Source of the DNA: Leptospiraceae bacterium
Lineage (GTDB): Bacteria; Spirochaetota; Leptospiria; Leptospirales; Leptospiraceae
Reading direction: 5' to 3'
Assembly (NCBI GenBank): GCA_016708435.1
Contig: JADJFV010000009.1
Location: forward strand, 1 to 64,000
DNA: 64,000 nucleotides
This document shows positions 26,831 through 35,062 of the stretch, in pieces; positions within the stretch are counted from its first letter, which is position 1; every line of letters begins with the position of its first letter. The notes under the pieces are model-generated. The model was not told the DNA's origin and ran no database searches. It saw only the letters and a program-made list of their open reading frames with translations. Position numbers and translations under genes: made by a program.

Positions 26831-28465
26831 ATGGCTAATCTATACCCACAAAAATTTCCAATGGATTTAAATATAAATCCATTCTTAAAAGCAGAAGAAT
26901 CTGCATTTGAATATCTGTCAAAACTTAGCGATAAATTTCATATTTTCTATGATATAAAATTTCAACTTCCCGAAGGTAGAAATATTAGAGACTATCAAAT
27001 AGATTTCCTAATTGCTCATCCTGATCTAGGAATTCTAGTCATTGAAGTAAAAGGGGGTAAAGTAGAATATTCCGCTGACACTGGGAAGTGGGTAACAATC
27101 GATAGAAATAAAGATTCACATGATATCGATCCATATGAGCAAGCAAAGAAAAATAAATATGGATTAATTGAATATTTGAAAAAGAAATCAACCAATGAAG
27201 CAAAACAGCCTATAGGATTTGCGATTTTTTTTCCAAGTTTAAAAAAAATAGAACTTCCCTTTGAAGATATTTTTTTGTTCTACGATGACGTGGATAAATT
27301 AGAAAAAAGACTTGTTACAATGTTTCAGTATTATAACCCGCAAGGAATTCGACTTGGTGAGACTGGCATTCAAGCGTTAAAGAAATTATTTGCCTTTAGC
27401 TTTAAATTAGAAATACCTCTCGCTGTAAAAATAAATGAGATCGCAACTAAGCTGTTAGAACTTACTAACAGTCAAAGAATGCTCTTACAATTTATTGCTA
27501 ATAAAAAGAAAGCAATTATACAAGGTGCGGCTGGTAGTGGAAAAACAATATTAGCCCTAGAAAAAGCCAAACAAATGGCAGAGCTAGGAATTCAAACTTT
27601 GTTCTTGTGTTACAATCGTCCTCTTTGTGAATACGTAAGGAAGGCATACGGAAAAATTCCAAATTTAGAAGTATATACTTTCCATGAACTTTGTGATAAA
27701 TATGGTAGAGAAGCTGGACTGATTAAAGGCCAAGTAGATACAAATAGTAAAGAATATTTTGATCTAGTTCTTCCAAATATTTTAGAGACTTCACTCGATA
27801 AAATTAAGCATCGCTATCATGCGATTATCGTAGACGAAGGACAAGACTTTCATTCTAAATGGTGGACCACAATTGCATTCCTATTGGATGATTATGATAG
27901 CAATCTAATGTATATTTTTTGTGACAATTTTCAGAAGGTTAACAATAGCGAGAAAATCGAATATCCATTCCAAGAGCCTTCCTTTCCTTTACCAAAGAAT
28001 ATGCGCAATACAAATCAAATTTTTGATTTAGCTAAGAAGTTTTACCATGGAGATTTATCAATTAATTCTTCCGAGATAAGTGGAGTCCCTATAAAGAAAG
28101 CGAGTTGTAAGGATTTAGATTTAATACCTAAGTTAAGCGAAATACTGTCTGATCTAATCACAAAAGAATTAATCACATTGGAAGATATTGCAATTCTCTA
28201 TGGAAACGATTTAAACATTTCTATAGACTTACTAAAATCAAAAAATAAAAATTTAAACTTTACTAAATCGGATTCTTTTAGTGCAAATTCAATTGTCTTT
28301 GATTCTATAAAACGCTTTAAAGGACTAGAGAAAAAAGTTATCATACTTTTTGGATTAAAACAACTATTGGATAATGAAGATTATTCGACAATCTATGTCG
28401 GTCTAACTCGGGCGACCTCGCATTTGATTCTTTTAGAAAAGAGTGAAGTATTGGATAGATTTTGA
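26831..28465 (+). CDS. NERD nuclease-like domain fused to UvrD-type helicase
   Basis: 544 residues. The N-terminal NERD domain shows IDFLIAHPDLGILVIEVKGG (D...E-x-K core) and DPYEQAKKNKYGLIEYL. The superfamily 1 helicase part has GAAGSGKTILALEKA (Walker A, about residue 232), AIIVDEGQDF (Walker B), LPKNMRNTNQI, FKGLEKKVIIL and YVGLTRATSHLIL. It is shorter than a full UvrD. Class 1 DISARM normally ends with drmC, a phospholipase-D-fold protein; here this gene takes that place, three bases after drmB. NERD-helicase proteins occur in several defence islands. Whether it replaces DrmC or is an independent system is open. Confidence 0.8.
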   Translation: MANLYPQKFPMDLNINPFLKAEESAFEYLSKLSDKFHIFYDIKFQLPEGRNIRDYQIDFLIAHPDLGILVIEVKGGKVEYSADTGKWVTIDRNKDSHDIDPYEQAKKNKYGLIEYLKKKSTNEAKQPIGFAIFFPSLKKIELPFEDIFLFYDDVDKLEKRLVTMFQYYNPQGIRLGETGIQALKKLFAFSFKLEIPLAVKINEIATKLLELTNSQRMLLQFIANKKKAIIQGAAGSGKTILALEKAKQMAELGIQTLFLCYNRPLCEYVRKAYGKIPNLEVYTFHELCDKYGREAGLIKGQVDTNSKEYFDLVLPNILETSLDKIKHRYHAIIVDEGQDFHSKWWTTIAFLLDDYDSNLMYIFCDNFQKVNNSEKIEYPFQEPSFPLPKNMRNTNQIFDLAKKFYHGDLSINSSEISGVPIKKASCKDLDLIPKLSEILSDLITKELITLEDIAILYGNDLNISIDLLKSKNKNLNFTKSDSFSANSIVFDSIKRFKGLEKKVIILFGLKQLLDNEDYSTIYVGLTRATSHLILLEKSEVLDRF

Positions 28466-28501
28466 TGAAAATTAATATAGGTTTGGGATTTTATTTTAGT
28501 A

Positions 28502-28732
28502 ATGTCTCATCATTATCCATGTGCCTTAGTTCAAGTAGAAGAAGAACACAAATCCCATTGTCTGGATTACACAGTCCTTCATGAAATGGTTCATCTAATA
28601 GAAAAGAAACACAACGATAGATTTGTGGCTTATCTTGATAAGTCGCTTCCCAACCGGTGATTGATTAAGGAAGAGTTTAATCTCTTGCCATTGAAGCAGG
28701 AGATTGGAAGGAGTGAGGTATTGATTGGATAA
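28502..28732 (+). pseudogene. YgjP-like (DUF45) metallopeptidase remnant
   Basis: A 52-codon frame from ATG 28502 reads ...CLDYTVLHEMVHLIEKK then HNDRFVAYLDKSLPN. This is the H-E-x-x-H...H-x-x-x-F zinc-site block of YgjP/WLM-type peptidases. It is stopped at 28658-28660, where the family has Asn-Trp-Arg, and protein-like text goes on (LIKEEFNLLPLKQE) to 28732. The N-terminal half of the usual protein is missing. YgjP-like genes often travel with restriction systems, so this is probably the scar of another defence locus. Confidence 0.7.
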
Positions 28733-31007
28733 GAAAAATGATATAAAAATAATATTAGAGATTTATTCTAAATTAAAAAAAAATAAAGATGATGCTGAAT
28801 GGAGGGTTTTTTTTAATGATTTAATTTCTAAAGATGAAACTTTTATTTTAGAATTTACGATCCGATCTGAATGTTATAAAGGAAATAAAGGTTGTTTTTT
28901 TTGGATCACTGAAATTCCTCAAAAAATACTTTCTATTTTATTAAAATCACCTGAAGCAAAAATAATTTTAAAAAGATACTTTGAAAAAGAAGAAAATGTA
29001 AATTCTGAATTTATCAAAGAATTTAGTATAAAGCATCCAAAAGAATTTTATACAATATATAGAGAATCAAAAGTTTATTTAAAACCAATGCACTTTAAGT
29101 CTACGTCTTTTTTGAAATATACAAAAGAGCAAAAATTTTATGAGGTTAGATATGAAACGGAATATATCAAACAATACTTAGATTATATAGAGAAAAAGGA
29201 AGAATACTATTTTACATTATTGAAAAATTTCACAATGGAAGAAGTCTTAATCCATGTTATTTCCTATTTTACTTCCTATGAGTATGGGAGTGAACAATAT
29301 AACAAAAATTCTAAACATATGGCTGATGTAATATATAATGTTATTTTAAATTTTCCAATTATCCTAAAAGAGAATATAAAAGCAGAAGGAATAATTTTAG
29401 CTAAAATGGGGAAAGACAATTTCATTGAAAGATTAATAGAGGAATTTCCTAAAGTGAAATCAAATGAATTTATAGAATTAAGAAAAAAGAACTTTTATTC
29501 AAAGCCACCAGAAAAAGAAAGCAACGAAAAAAAAATAATCAGAGAAGTTATTGATTTTTATATAGATAAAAGTTACATTTTAAATCTTTTTAATAATTAT
29601 TCCATTGGATTATTTAATTTTACTGATATAAATAATTTGAATTCAGTGATGGAAGCGACTCCAGAATTAGGAAATTATAAAATGAATGATATGAAAATAG
29701 TATTTGAGGAAAATTATTTAGATAATTCTTTATACAATTCAAAAGATTCTGAAGCTAAAAATAATATTAATAGAAATCTTAGTATGGTTCGAGAGTTTTT
29801 AAATTTATATGAAATTCCTAAAGAATTTAGATTTAAAGAAAAAGATATCGAAATAGAAGATATATTTAAAGTATTATATAATTTCTCATTTAAACTAAAA
29901 CCTCTGGGCAGAAATTATTATGGGTTATTTGACGAAAATGAGCAATTCGAGGAATTAAAATTTTTTGAAAAGAACCATGAAGATTCTGAATTTAAAAAGC
30001 AGTTTGATAATTATGAAATTTGTATTTTTAAAAAAGGAGAACTAATAAAAAAAATTCATAATTATTTTAAATGGAGTCTTAAGTATTCAGAAGAAATTGT
30101 AGAGTTTCTTACATTAAATATGGAAAAAGATTTTGATCCTGATGATTATCCGTCCAAACCATTCATTTATCATGGAGATTATTTTTATTGGACAAGTAAA
30201 CTACTAAAAGATTTGAATTGGAGAAAAATATTATTTAAAAGAATTATTAGAGAAAGATTATATAATATTCAAGAACAGACTCAAAGATTAGAAAAAAAAT
30301 TGGAAAATGAATTTAAAAAAAATAATTTTAGAGTAGTTTCAGGATATGAATATTTCGGAGAAAATAAAAAATCCGCTGGCGATCTAGACGTTTGTGCATA
30401 TAAAGATGGGTATCTGTTTTTAATAGAATTAAAAATGACTTATTTTACTTCAGATACAGAAAGATTATATAATTACGAGGAAGAGCAAATCTATTCTTAT
30501 AAAGCTTCAAAACAATTAGATAATGGAATCACTTTTATAAAAAAGAATGAAGAAATTAAAAAAACATTAGGGATAGAAAATATTGAAGAAATTCAAATAA
30601 TCTCTTTGATAGTTTCTAATTCTTTCTTTTCAGACGATGAGACATTTCATGCAAAGCATTTAAAAATATCCTTTTTAGAGTTAATTATTATTTTAAATAA
30701 TTCACTAGAAAGATTAATAAATTGGAATAGTATTGAATTTGGAGATGGTAAAATGAATTTTACTACAATAATGGGATTAATGAATTTAGACAGTCCAGAA
30801 TTCCAAAGAAATAATGATGATGATAAGAAAGTAGATTATAATCTCTGGAAAGATCCAAAAGTATGTTCTGGGGAGGACTTATATAATGCTATAAAAGACG
30901 ATAAAATTTGGTCAAATTATAAAAGTAAATTTAATCCATACCATCCTTATCAAATCTCTATTAAAACTTTTGAAGACAATTATAAATTACTACATATAGA
31001 AAGATAA
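28725..31007 (+). CDS. large A+T-rich protein with PD-(D/E)XK-like domain
   Basis: 760 residues from TTG 28725, overlapping the metallopeptidase remnant. The first ~530 residues are helical, rich in Lys, Glu, Asn, Phe and Tyr, with no recognised domain. Near residues 530-580 a nuclease-like core appears: LENEFKKNNFRVVSGYEYFG, AGDLDVCAYKDGYLFLIELK (D, then E-L-K) and the downstream helix with EEQIYSYKASKQLD. Codon use is markedly more A+T-rich than in the drm genes. That suggests a separate origin, like many single-gene abortive defence nucleases. The role is inferred from the fold and position. Confidence 0.6.
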   Translation: MDKKNDIKIILEIYSKLKKNKDDAEWRVFFNDLISKDETFILEFTIRSECYKGNKGCFFWITEIPQKILSILLKSPEAKIILKRYFEKEENVNSEFIKEFSIKHPKEFYTIYRESKVYLKPMHFKSTSFLKYTKEQKFYEVRYETEYIKQYLDYIEKKEEYYFTLLKNFTMEEVLIHVISYFTSYEYGSEQYNKNSKHMADVIYNVILNFPIILKENIKAEGIILAKMGKDNFIERLIEEFPKVKSNEFIELRKKNFYSKPPEKESNEKKIIREVIDFYIDKSYILNLFNNYSIGLFNFTDINNLNSVMEATPELGNYKMNDMKIVFEENYLDNSLYNSKDSEAKNNINRNLSMVREFLNLYEIPKEFRFKEKDIEIEDIFKVLYNFSFKLKPLGRNYYGLFDENEQFEELKFFEKNHEDSEFKKQFDNYEICIFKKGELIKKIHNYFKWSLKYSEEIVEFLTLNMEKDFDPDDYPSKPFIYHGDYFYWTSKLLKDLNWRKILFKRIIRERLYNIQEQTQRLEKKLENEFKKNNFRVVSGYEYFGENKKSAGDLDVCAYKDGYLFLIELKMTYFTSDTERLYNYEEEQIYSYKASKQLDNGITFIKKNEEIKKTLGIENIEEIQIISLIVSNSFFSDDETFHAKHLKISFLELIIILNNSLERLINWNSIEFGDGKMNFTTIMGLMNLDSPEFQRNNDDDKKVDYNLWKDPKVCSGEDLYNAIKDDKIWSNYKSKFNPYHPYQISIKTFEDNYKLLHIER

Positions 31008-31118
31008 AGGGCATTTCGGATCTTAGAAAAAATCGGAGAAATAGCGGATAATACAATGAAAGTTCTAGATAGGCTAATATCCTTTGGAGAAAAGTTCTTT
31101 ACTTAACTGTGAATAAGC

Positions 31119-31358
31119 CTAATAACCCTTCTCCTCTCTCTTCAACTTCTTATATAACTCCCCGGACTCGATAGAGTCCGAAAATTCCTTAACACTCTTA
31201 TCAATAAACTTTTGATCAACGATAAGAGATAACTCTTCTGATTCTTCAACCTTTAAAGGGAGATTATTAGTATACAAATAATAAGTCACATATGGAAAAT
31301 ATTTTTTAGAAATAAAACCAGAACCCCACCAGAGTCTTAAAGGAGCATTGGCGAAGTG
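31119..31358 (-). pseudogene. C-terminal fragment of an unknown gene
   Basis: The minus-strand frame is open for 79 codons with no usable start. It reads NAPLRLWWGSGFISKKYFPY, then a VEESEELSLIVDQKFIDKSV region, ending KKLKREEKGY. The protein-like composition and sudden opening at a stop suggest the 3' end of a deleted gene. No family was recognised. Confidence 0.35.
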
Positions 31359-32028
31359 TTAATGCGAAAATGCCTGAGCTGCGGGTTTTTTCTTTTTTTT
31401 GCTTACTTTTTTTCTTTTTTCCCATAAAAAAGAAAAAAAAGTAAGATTCAATCACCCACGCTGGGAAGCGGAATAAAAAAGAATCCCCCTGCTGGGAAAG
31501 CGGTATATAGAGAGAATCCCACTCTGGAAAGAGAAGAAAAGAGAATCTCAAAAGTGAAACTTTTGAAAGAAAGCAATTCCGGGTCTTAGGGAGAATCCCT
31601 GAAATAAAAAGTAGAGTCCACCAACGACGATGCGTTAGGGATCAACTGGATGAATGGTTCGACAAGCAAGTTTGGAAGCTGCTGCTCACCAACCGACTCC
31701 AGCAGGAATCCATTCAGGAAGGCGAGCCCGACGCTCTGTCGGACAAAGGAAAGCAAATCCTGCACAGGATAAAACAACGTGTAACGAGTAGCGGAACGCC
31801 CATTACCCAAAACCAAAGCCAGTCTAGGGAACGCAGCATTTAAACGAAAGTTAAGGTCTTAGGAAGCATTCCTAAGCAAGACACCTAAAACTCCCTTTAA
31901 ATCCCCAAAAATTTCATTTTTACTTTTTTTATCCTTGAAATTTTATTAAAAAAGGAAAAATTTATGTCTAGGTAACCGTCAAGCAGTTCGGTGTTTTGGT
32001 CGAATGTTATTTTGAACAGGAGTAATGA
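31359..32028. other. gene-poor joint between island and core chromosome
   Basis: It contains a long A/T hairpin (31402-31445), degenerate tandem repeats (about 31457-31555), and a block at 31586-31842 that is visibly richer in G+C than its surroundings and open on both strands. On the plus strand that block reads DQLDEWFDKQVWKLLLTNRL; on the minus strand NGRSATRYTLFYPVQDLL. Neither is a family I know and neither has a good start. After 31860 the sequence is plain A+T-rich spacer leading to fliS. Confidence 0.45.
31402..31445. repeat. long perfect A/T hairpin
   Basis: CTTACTTTTTTTCTTTTTT, loop CCCAT, then AAAAAAGAAAAAAAAGTAAG: about 19 paired bases with a one-base bulge. It could be a bidirectional terminator at the end of the island or the stem of a small non-autonomous element. 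Confidence 0.6.
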
Positions 32029-32475
32029 ATGTCTCTAGCAAGAAAGTCTACATATAATTCGGGATACGATCCATATAAATCAAATGAAATCTCTACAATG
32101 AGCCAAGGGAAGCTCGTGGTGATGTTGTATGAGGGGGCAATTCGTTTTGCCAATACTGCGATTGAAAACATGACACCGCGCAAATATGAAATCGTAAATC
32201 GAAACATCATTAAAGCACAAGACATTATCACCGAGCTTTTGACTTCTTTAAATATGGAAGAAGGTGGCAAAATTGCAGAAGACTTACTCAGTTTATATAT
32301 TTATATGAAAAAAAGGCTTTTAGAAGCCAATGTGCAAAAAGATGCGAAGATACTAAAAGAAGTAGTTCGAATTCTTTCTGAGCTGAAAGGCTCATGGGAA
32401 GAAATTGCTAAAAAAGAAGGTGTGGTATCTTCTTCTCCAACCCCTCGCACGAGCGGGATTTCCATTCAGGGGTAA
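32029..32475 (+). CDS. fliS: flagellar export chaperone FliS
   Basis: 148 residues. NEISTMSQGKLVVMLYEGAI and RNIIKAQDIITELLTSLNME are the helical core of FliS, which binds the flagellin C-terminus in the cytoplasm and prevents early polymerisation. YIYMKKRLLEANVQKD continues the bundle. Start ATG 32029 is preceded by GAACAGGAGTAATGA with a good ribosome site. The downstream gene starts at the last base of the stop codon, consistent with a FliT-like partner. Confidence 0.88.
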   Translation: MSLARKSTYNSGYDPYKSNEISTMSQGKLVVMLYEGAIRFANTAIENMTPRKYEIVNRNIIKAQDIITELLTSLNMEEGGKIAEDLLSLYIYMKKRLLEANVQKDAKILKEVVRILSELKGSWEEIAKKEGVVSSSPTPRTSGISIQG

Positions 32476-32786
32476 TGAGCCGTAGCCTTAGTCTTCTTAG
32501 AATTTTAAAATCCAATCTACAGAAAATGCAAACTCTTCTCTCTTACGGAGATGGAGAGTCTGCTGTAAAAATCACTTTCCAAAACGAAAGAATCATTGCT
32601 TTATTAGATTCTTGTAAAAATGCGCAAGCAACGGATGAACTCAGAATACAAGAGCTAGTGGAAGATTGTTTACTTCTCCAAGAAGATTGTGACAGGAAGC
32701 TTGGATCCATTGCTCTCGAATACAAAAAAGAATTAAACATTCATCTAATCAAAAATCAATTACACCGGCACTTAAAAAATACTTGA
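32475..32786 (+). CDS. small helical protein, FliT-like position
   Basis: 103 residues, almost entirely helical and charged (LRILKSNLQKMQTLLSYGDG ... ELNIHLIKNQLHRHLKNT), overlapping the fliS stop (TAATG). FliT-type chaperones often follow fliS and have this size. Sequence similarity cannot be asserted, so the flagellar-chaperone role rests on position and size. Confidence 0.6.
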   Translation: MSRSLSLLRILKSNLQKMQTLLSYGDGESAVKITFQNERIIALLDSCKNAQATDELRIQELVEDCLLLQEDCDRKLGSIALEYKKELNIHLIKNQLHRHLKNT

Positions 32787-32819
32787 GTCATATATCCAAA
32801 ATGGTGTTATGTAAAAAGT

Positions 32820-33290
32820 ATGAGTGCAATGGATGTAGACGACGCGTTTCAATTTTTCGGTCTTGAGATTACGACTACGGAAGAAATATTTAAGCATCGA
32901 TTTCATGAATTAGCTCTTAAATATCATCCAGACAAAGGGGAATTTAACTCTGAGGTTGTTTTCTTAGAACTCATGAAGCATCGGCAAACGCTCGAAAAGT
33001 TTTTTGAAACTAGGCACGAGCACGAAGAAGCTTTCAGTAAGGCAACGAATGATTATGCGCTCTATAAAGAAGCAAAGAAAATTCAAAACGATTCCATTTT
33101 AAAATATTTTAAATCAAGAGAAAAGAACAACAATCAAACTTCCCCCAACGCAGATTTCGAAATTCAACTCAAAGAAGAATTGATCCGAGCCAAAGCAAAG
33201 TATATTAAGCTAATGCAAGAACACCCGACATCTCTTTGGATTCCTGATTCAAAAGACTCAATCCAAAGCATTGATGTTTGGTTGAAGTAG
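32820..33290 (+). CDS. J-domain protein
   Basis: 156 residues. The N-terminal J-domain has FFGLEITTTEEIFKHRFHEL and LALKYHPDKGEF with the HPD tripeptide that stimulates Hsp70 ATPase. There is no G/F region or zinc domain; the C-terminal half is a charged helix, so it is a class III type co-chaperone, close in shape to HscB. It follows the fliS pair by 33 bases and abuts the convergent lipoprotein gene with no gap. Confidence 0.75.
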   Translation: MSAMDVDDAFQFFGLEITTTEEIFKHRFHELALKYHPDKGEFNSEVVFLELMKHRQTLEKFFETRHEHEEAFSKATNDYALYKEAKKIQNDSILKYFKSREKNNNQTSPNADFEIQLKEELIRAKAKYIKLMQEHPTSLWIPDSKDSIQSIDVWLK

Positions 33291-33770
33291 TTAGGGAACT
33301 ATTAAAGTATTCGAAGGCAAGGAGGGGTTAATTTTATTTCCCCCTTGATTGGATGGCTGAATAGAAATAAGCAGGGTTCTAACAGAAATATATTGACCGG
33401 CTGTGAGACTGGTTTGGTAGGTGCAGAGTCGAAGGCTGTTTGCTGGCAGAGTTGTTACATCGGCTGCAACTTCTAGAACATATTCAATTGGTTGATTGGG
33501 AATAATCGAAGGACCGCTCTTGCAATCTAATCCGGAATTTAGATCCGCTGGATTTCGGGATGCATTTTCTGTAGCTCCGACATACACTTTATAACCTGCA
33601 AAGAACGGTTCTTGATTGGTTACACGCATTTTAATTGTATATCCGCCTGTTACACCTGAAATCGGGGCAATGGAAACAAGAATGGGAGGAACAGTCTTGG
33701 ATTTACTTACGGAATAATTCGTGCAACCTAAAACTAAAATAAGATTAAGGAATAAAACTAAAAGCTTCAT
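33291..33770 (-). CDS. putative lipoprotein
   Basis: The signal peptide MKLLVLFLNLILVLGC ends in a lipobox-like L-V-L-G-C, so the Cys is likely lipidated. I prefer ATG 33770 over 33785 because it gives a standard signal length. The mature part is ~145 residues, Ser/Thr/Pro-rich with beta character (VTGGYTIKMRVTNQEPFFAG) and two further Cys. It is typical of the many lipoproteins of Leptospira-type cells; the specific role is unknown. Confidence 0.7.
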   Translation of the reverse strand: MKLLVLFLNLILVLGCTNYSVSKSKTVPPILVSIAPISGVTGGYTIKMRVTNQEPFFAGYKVYVGATENASRNPADLNSGLDCKSGPSIIPNQPIEYVLEVAADVTTLPANSLRLCTYQTSLTAGQYISVRTLLISIQPSNQGGNKINPSLPSNTLIVP

Positions 33771-33845
33771 AAATATACTCACCATTACTAATAATTTCAG
33801 TTTGGTGTCAACTCCATGGTAACATAGAAAATCGAATCAGATTCA

Positions 33846-34403
33846 TTATTTGAAGATTTGCAGATAATCATTCCAACCATATTTTTCAGCCGATGCATTG
33901 TTTATATGTGGAATGTGATTTAGCCTGTAATCCATTTTCTTAATCTCAGGAGCTTTCCAGCGAAGTTCAGATAAAAGTTTACTTCCCTTTTTTGTATTGC
34001 ATTCTCTACAGGCTGTCACCACATTTTCCCAGGAATTAAATTCGGATGGCTTTCTATCTTTTGGAATACTTTCCCATCGACTTCTTGGCACAATATGGTC
34101 TAGAGTTAATTTACTTTGCACAGGTTTTTTTCCGCAGTATACGCAAGTATACTCATCTCGCTCTAAAATATTCGCTCTTGATACTTTTGTTCTTTTACGC
34201 GGAACGTGGTAGTAATTTGCTAAAAGGATTATATAGGGAACAGGGATTCTTAATTTCTCCGAGCGGATAAAGGAATCTTCTGCTGCTTTAATCACTTCCG
34301 CTTTTTCTAATAGCACCATACAAATTGCATCTCTTACACTCTTAACCGAGACAGGCATATAACTGGTGTTTAAAATTAATACAGGCTGTGAGAGTATATC
34401 CAT
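33846..34403 (-). CDS. HNH endonuclease
   Basis: 185 residues. The HNH/zinc ribbon reads YTCVYCGKKP, LTLDHIVPRSRW and NVVTACRECNTKKGSKLL, with two C-x-x-C pairs around the catalytic His and Asn. The N-terminal ~75 residues (VLILNTSYMPVSVKSVRDAI) are the conserved extension of a widespread chromosomal HNH family with a housekeeping look. It abuts the DedA gene with no spacer, so the two share a transcript. Confidence 0.88.
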   Translation of the reverse strand: MDILSQPVLILNTSYMPVSVKSVRDAICMVLLEKAEVIKAAEDSFIRSEKLRIPVPYIILLANYYHVPRKRTKVSRANILERDEYTCVYCGKKPVQSKLTLDHIVPRSRWESIPKDRKPSEFNSWENVVTACRECNTKKGSKLLSELRWKAPEIKKMDYRLNHIPHINNASAEKYGWNDYLQIFK

Positions 34404-35009
34404 TTAAGCATTTCTTCTTTTGAGATATTTTTTTACTACGAAACCAATGATAACGACTGCTAATAAAAGGAAAATTGTTATTTGCCCCTGTCTTACCCAA
34501 GTCATGAGTTGGTCAAAATTACTAGCCCCATAAAATCCCAGATAAACCCAAACAGGAACACTGATGATTGCTGCTAAAAAATCTGTAATAAAAAAACGAA
34601 GAAAGCTGACACGTTTGGAAACGCCTGCTGTTAGAAAAATAGGTGTCCTTAGTCCAGGCATAAACCTTGCCATAAAAACTACCCATTTTCCGTATTTCTC
34701 AAATTGTTTTTGCACTGTGTCATACCTATCGGGAGTGATAATTCTTGCTACAAACCTGTTTTGCAAAATTTTCTCTCCAAACGTTAGACCTGCAGTGAAT
34801 ACAACTGCGTCTCCAATTAAAACACCCGCCATACCGACGGCAAACATGATATGCTCGTTTGTATTTCCAAGGGCAGATATGACGCCACCCGCGACTAAGG
34901 AAATGTCTTCCGGCACGGGTAATCCGAATCCGCAAAGAATCAGAACACCGAATACCGCAAAGTATCCATAGTCGGAAAAAAAATTGACTAGCAAGTTTAA
35001 GAAATCCAT
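34404..35009 (-). CDS. DedA family membrane protein
   Basis: 201 residues with 4-5 hydrophobic segments. Hallmarks are GFGLPVPEDISLVAGGVISA, FARFMPGLRTPIFLTAGVSK (the F/Y-x-R-x-x-P-x-x-R motif) and a C-terminal helix pair. DedA proteins are inner-membrane, probably proton-coupled lipid scramblases or transporters. The gene is divergent from the dGTPase-like gene. Confidence 0.88.
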   Translation of the reverse strand: MDFLNLLVNFFSDYGYFAVFGVLILCGFGLPVPEDISLVAGGVISALGNTNEHIMFAVGMAGVLIGDAVVFTAGLTFGEKILQNRFVARIITPDRYDTVQKQFEKYGKWVVFMARFMPGLRTPIFLTAGVSKRVSFLRFFITDFLAAIISVPVWVYLGFYGASNFDQLMTWVRQGQITIFLLLAVVIIGFVVKKYLKRRNA

Positions 35010-35062
35010 GTTTTGTAAATACTAAGTTGCCAATTAAGGCAATTCTACAAGCATTAATTTTT

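Noticed and set aside
7496..28465. BREX system
   Set aside because: No PglZ, BrxC or BrxL-type gene was seen; DUF1998 and the DrmA-type helicase point to DISARM.
28725..31007. Cas or reverse-transcriptase-like large protein
   Set aside because: No RT YxDD, HEPN or HD motifs; the only recognisable element is the PD-(D/E)XK-like core.
31306..31551. 81-codon minus-strand frame
   Set aside because: It is produced by the A/T hairpin and the degenerate tandem repeats; the protein text is low-complexity and has no start context.
31457..31555. possible CRISPR-like array
   Set aside because: The repeated unit is degenerate, has only about three copies, and the spacing is short with no distinct spacers; no cas genes are present.
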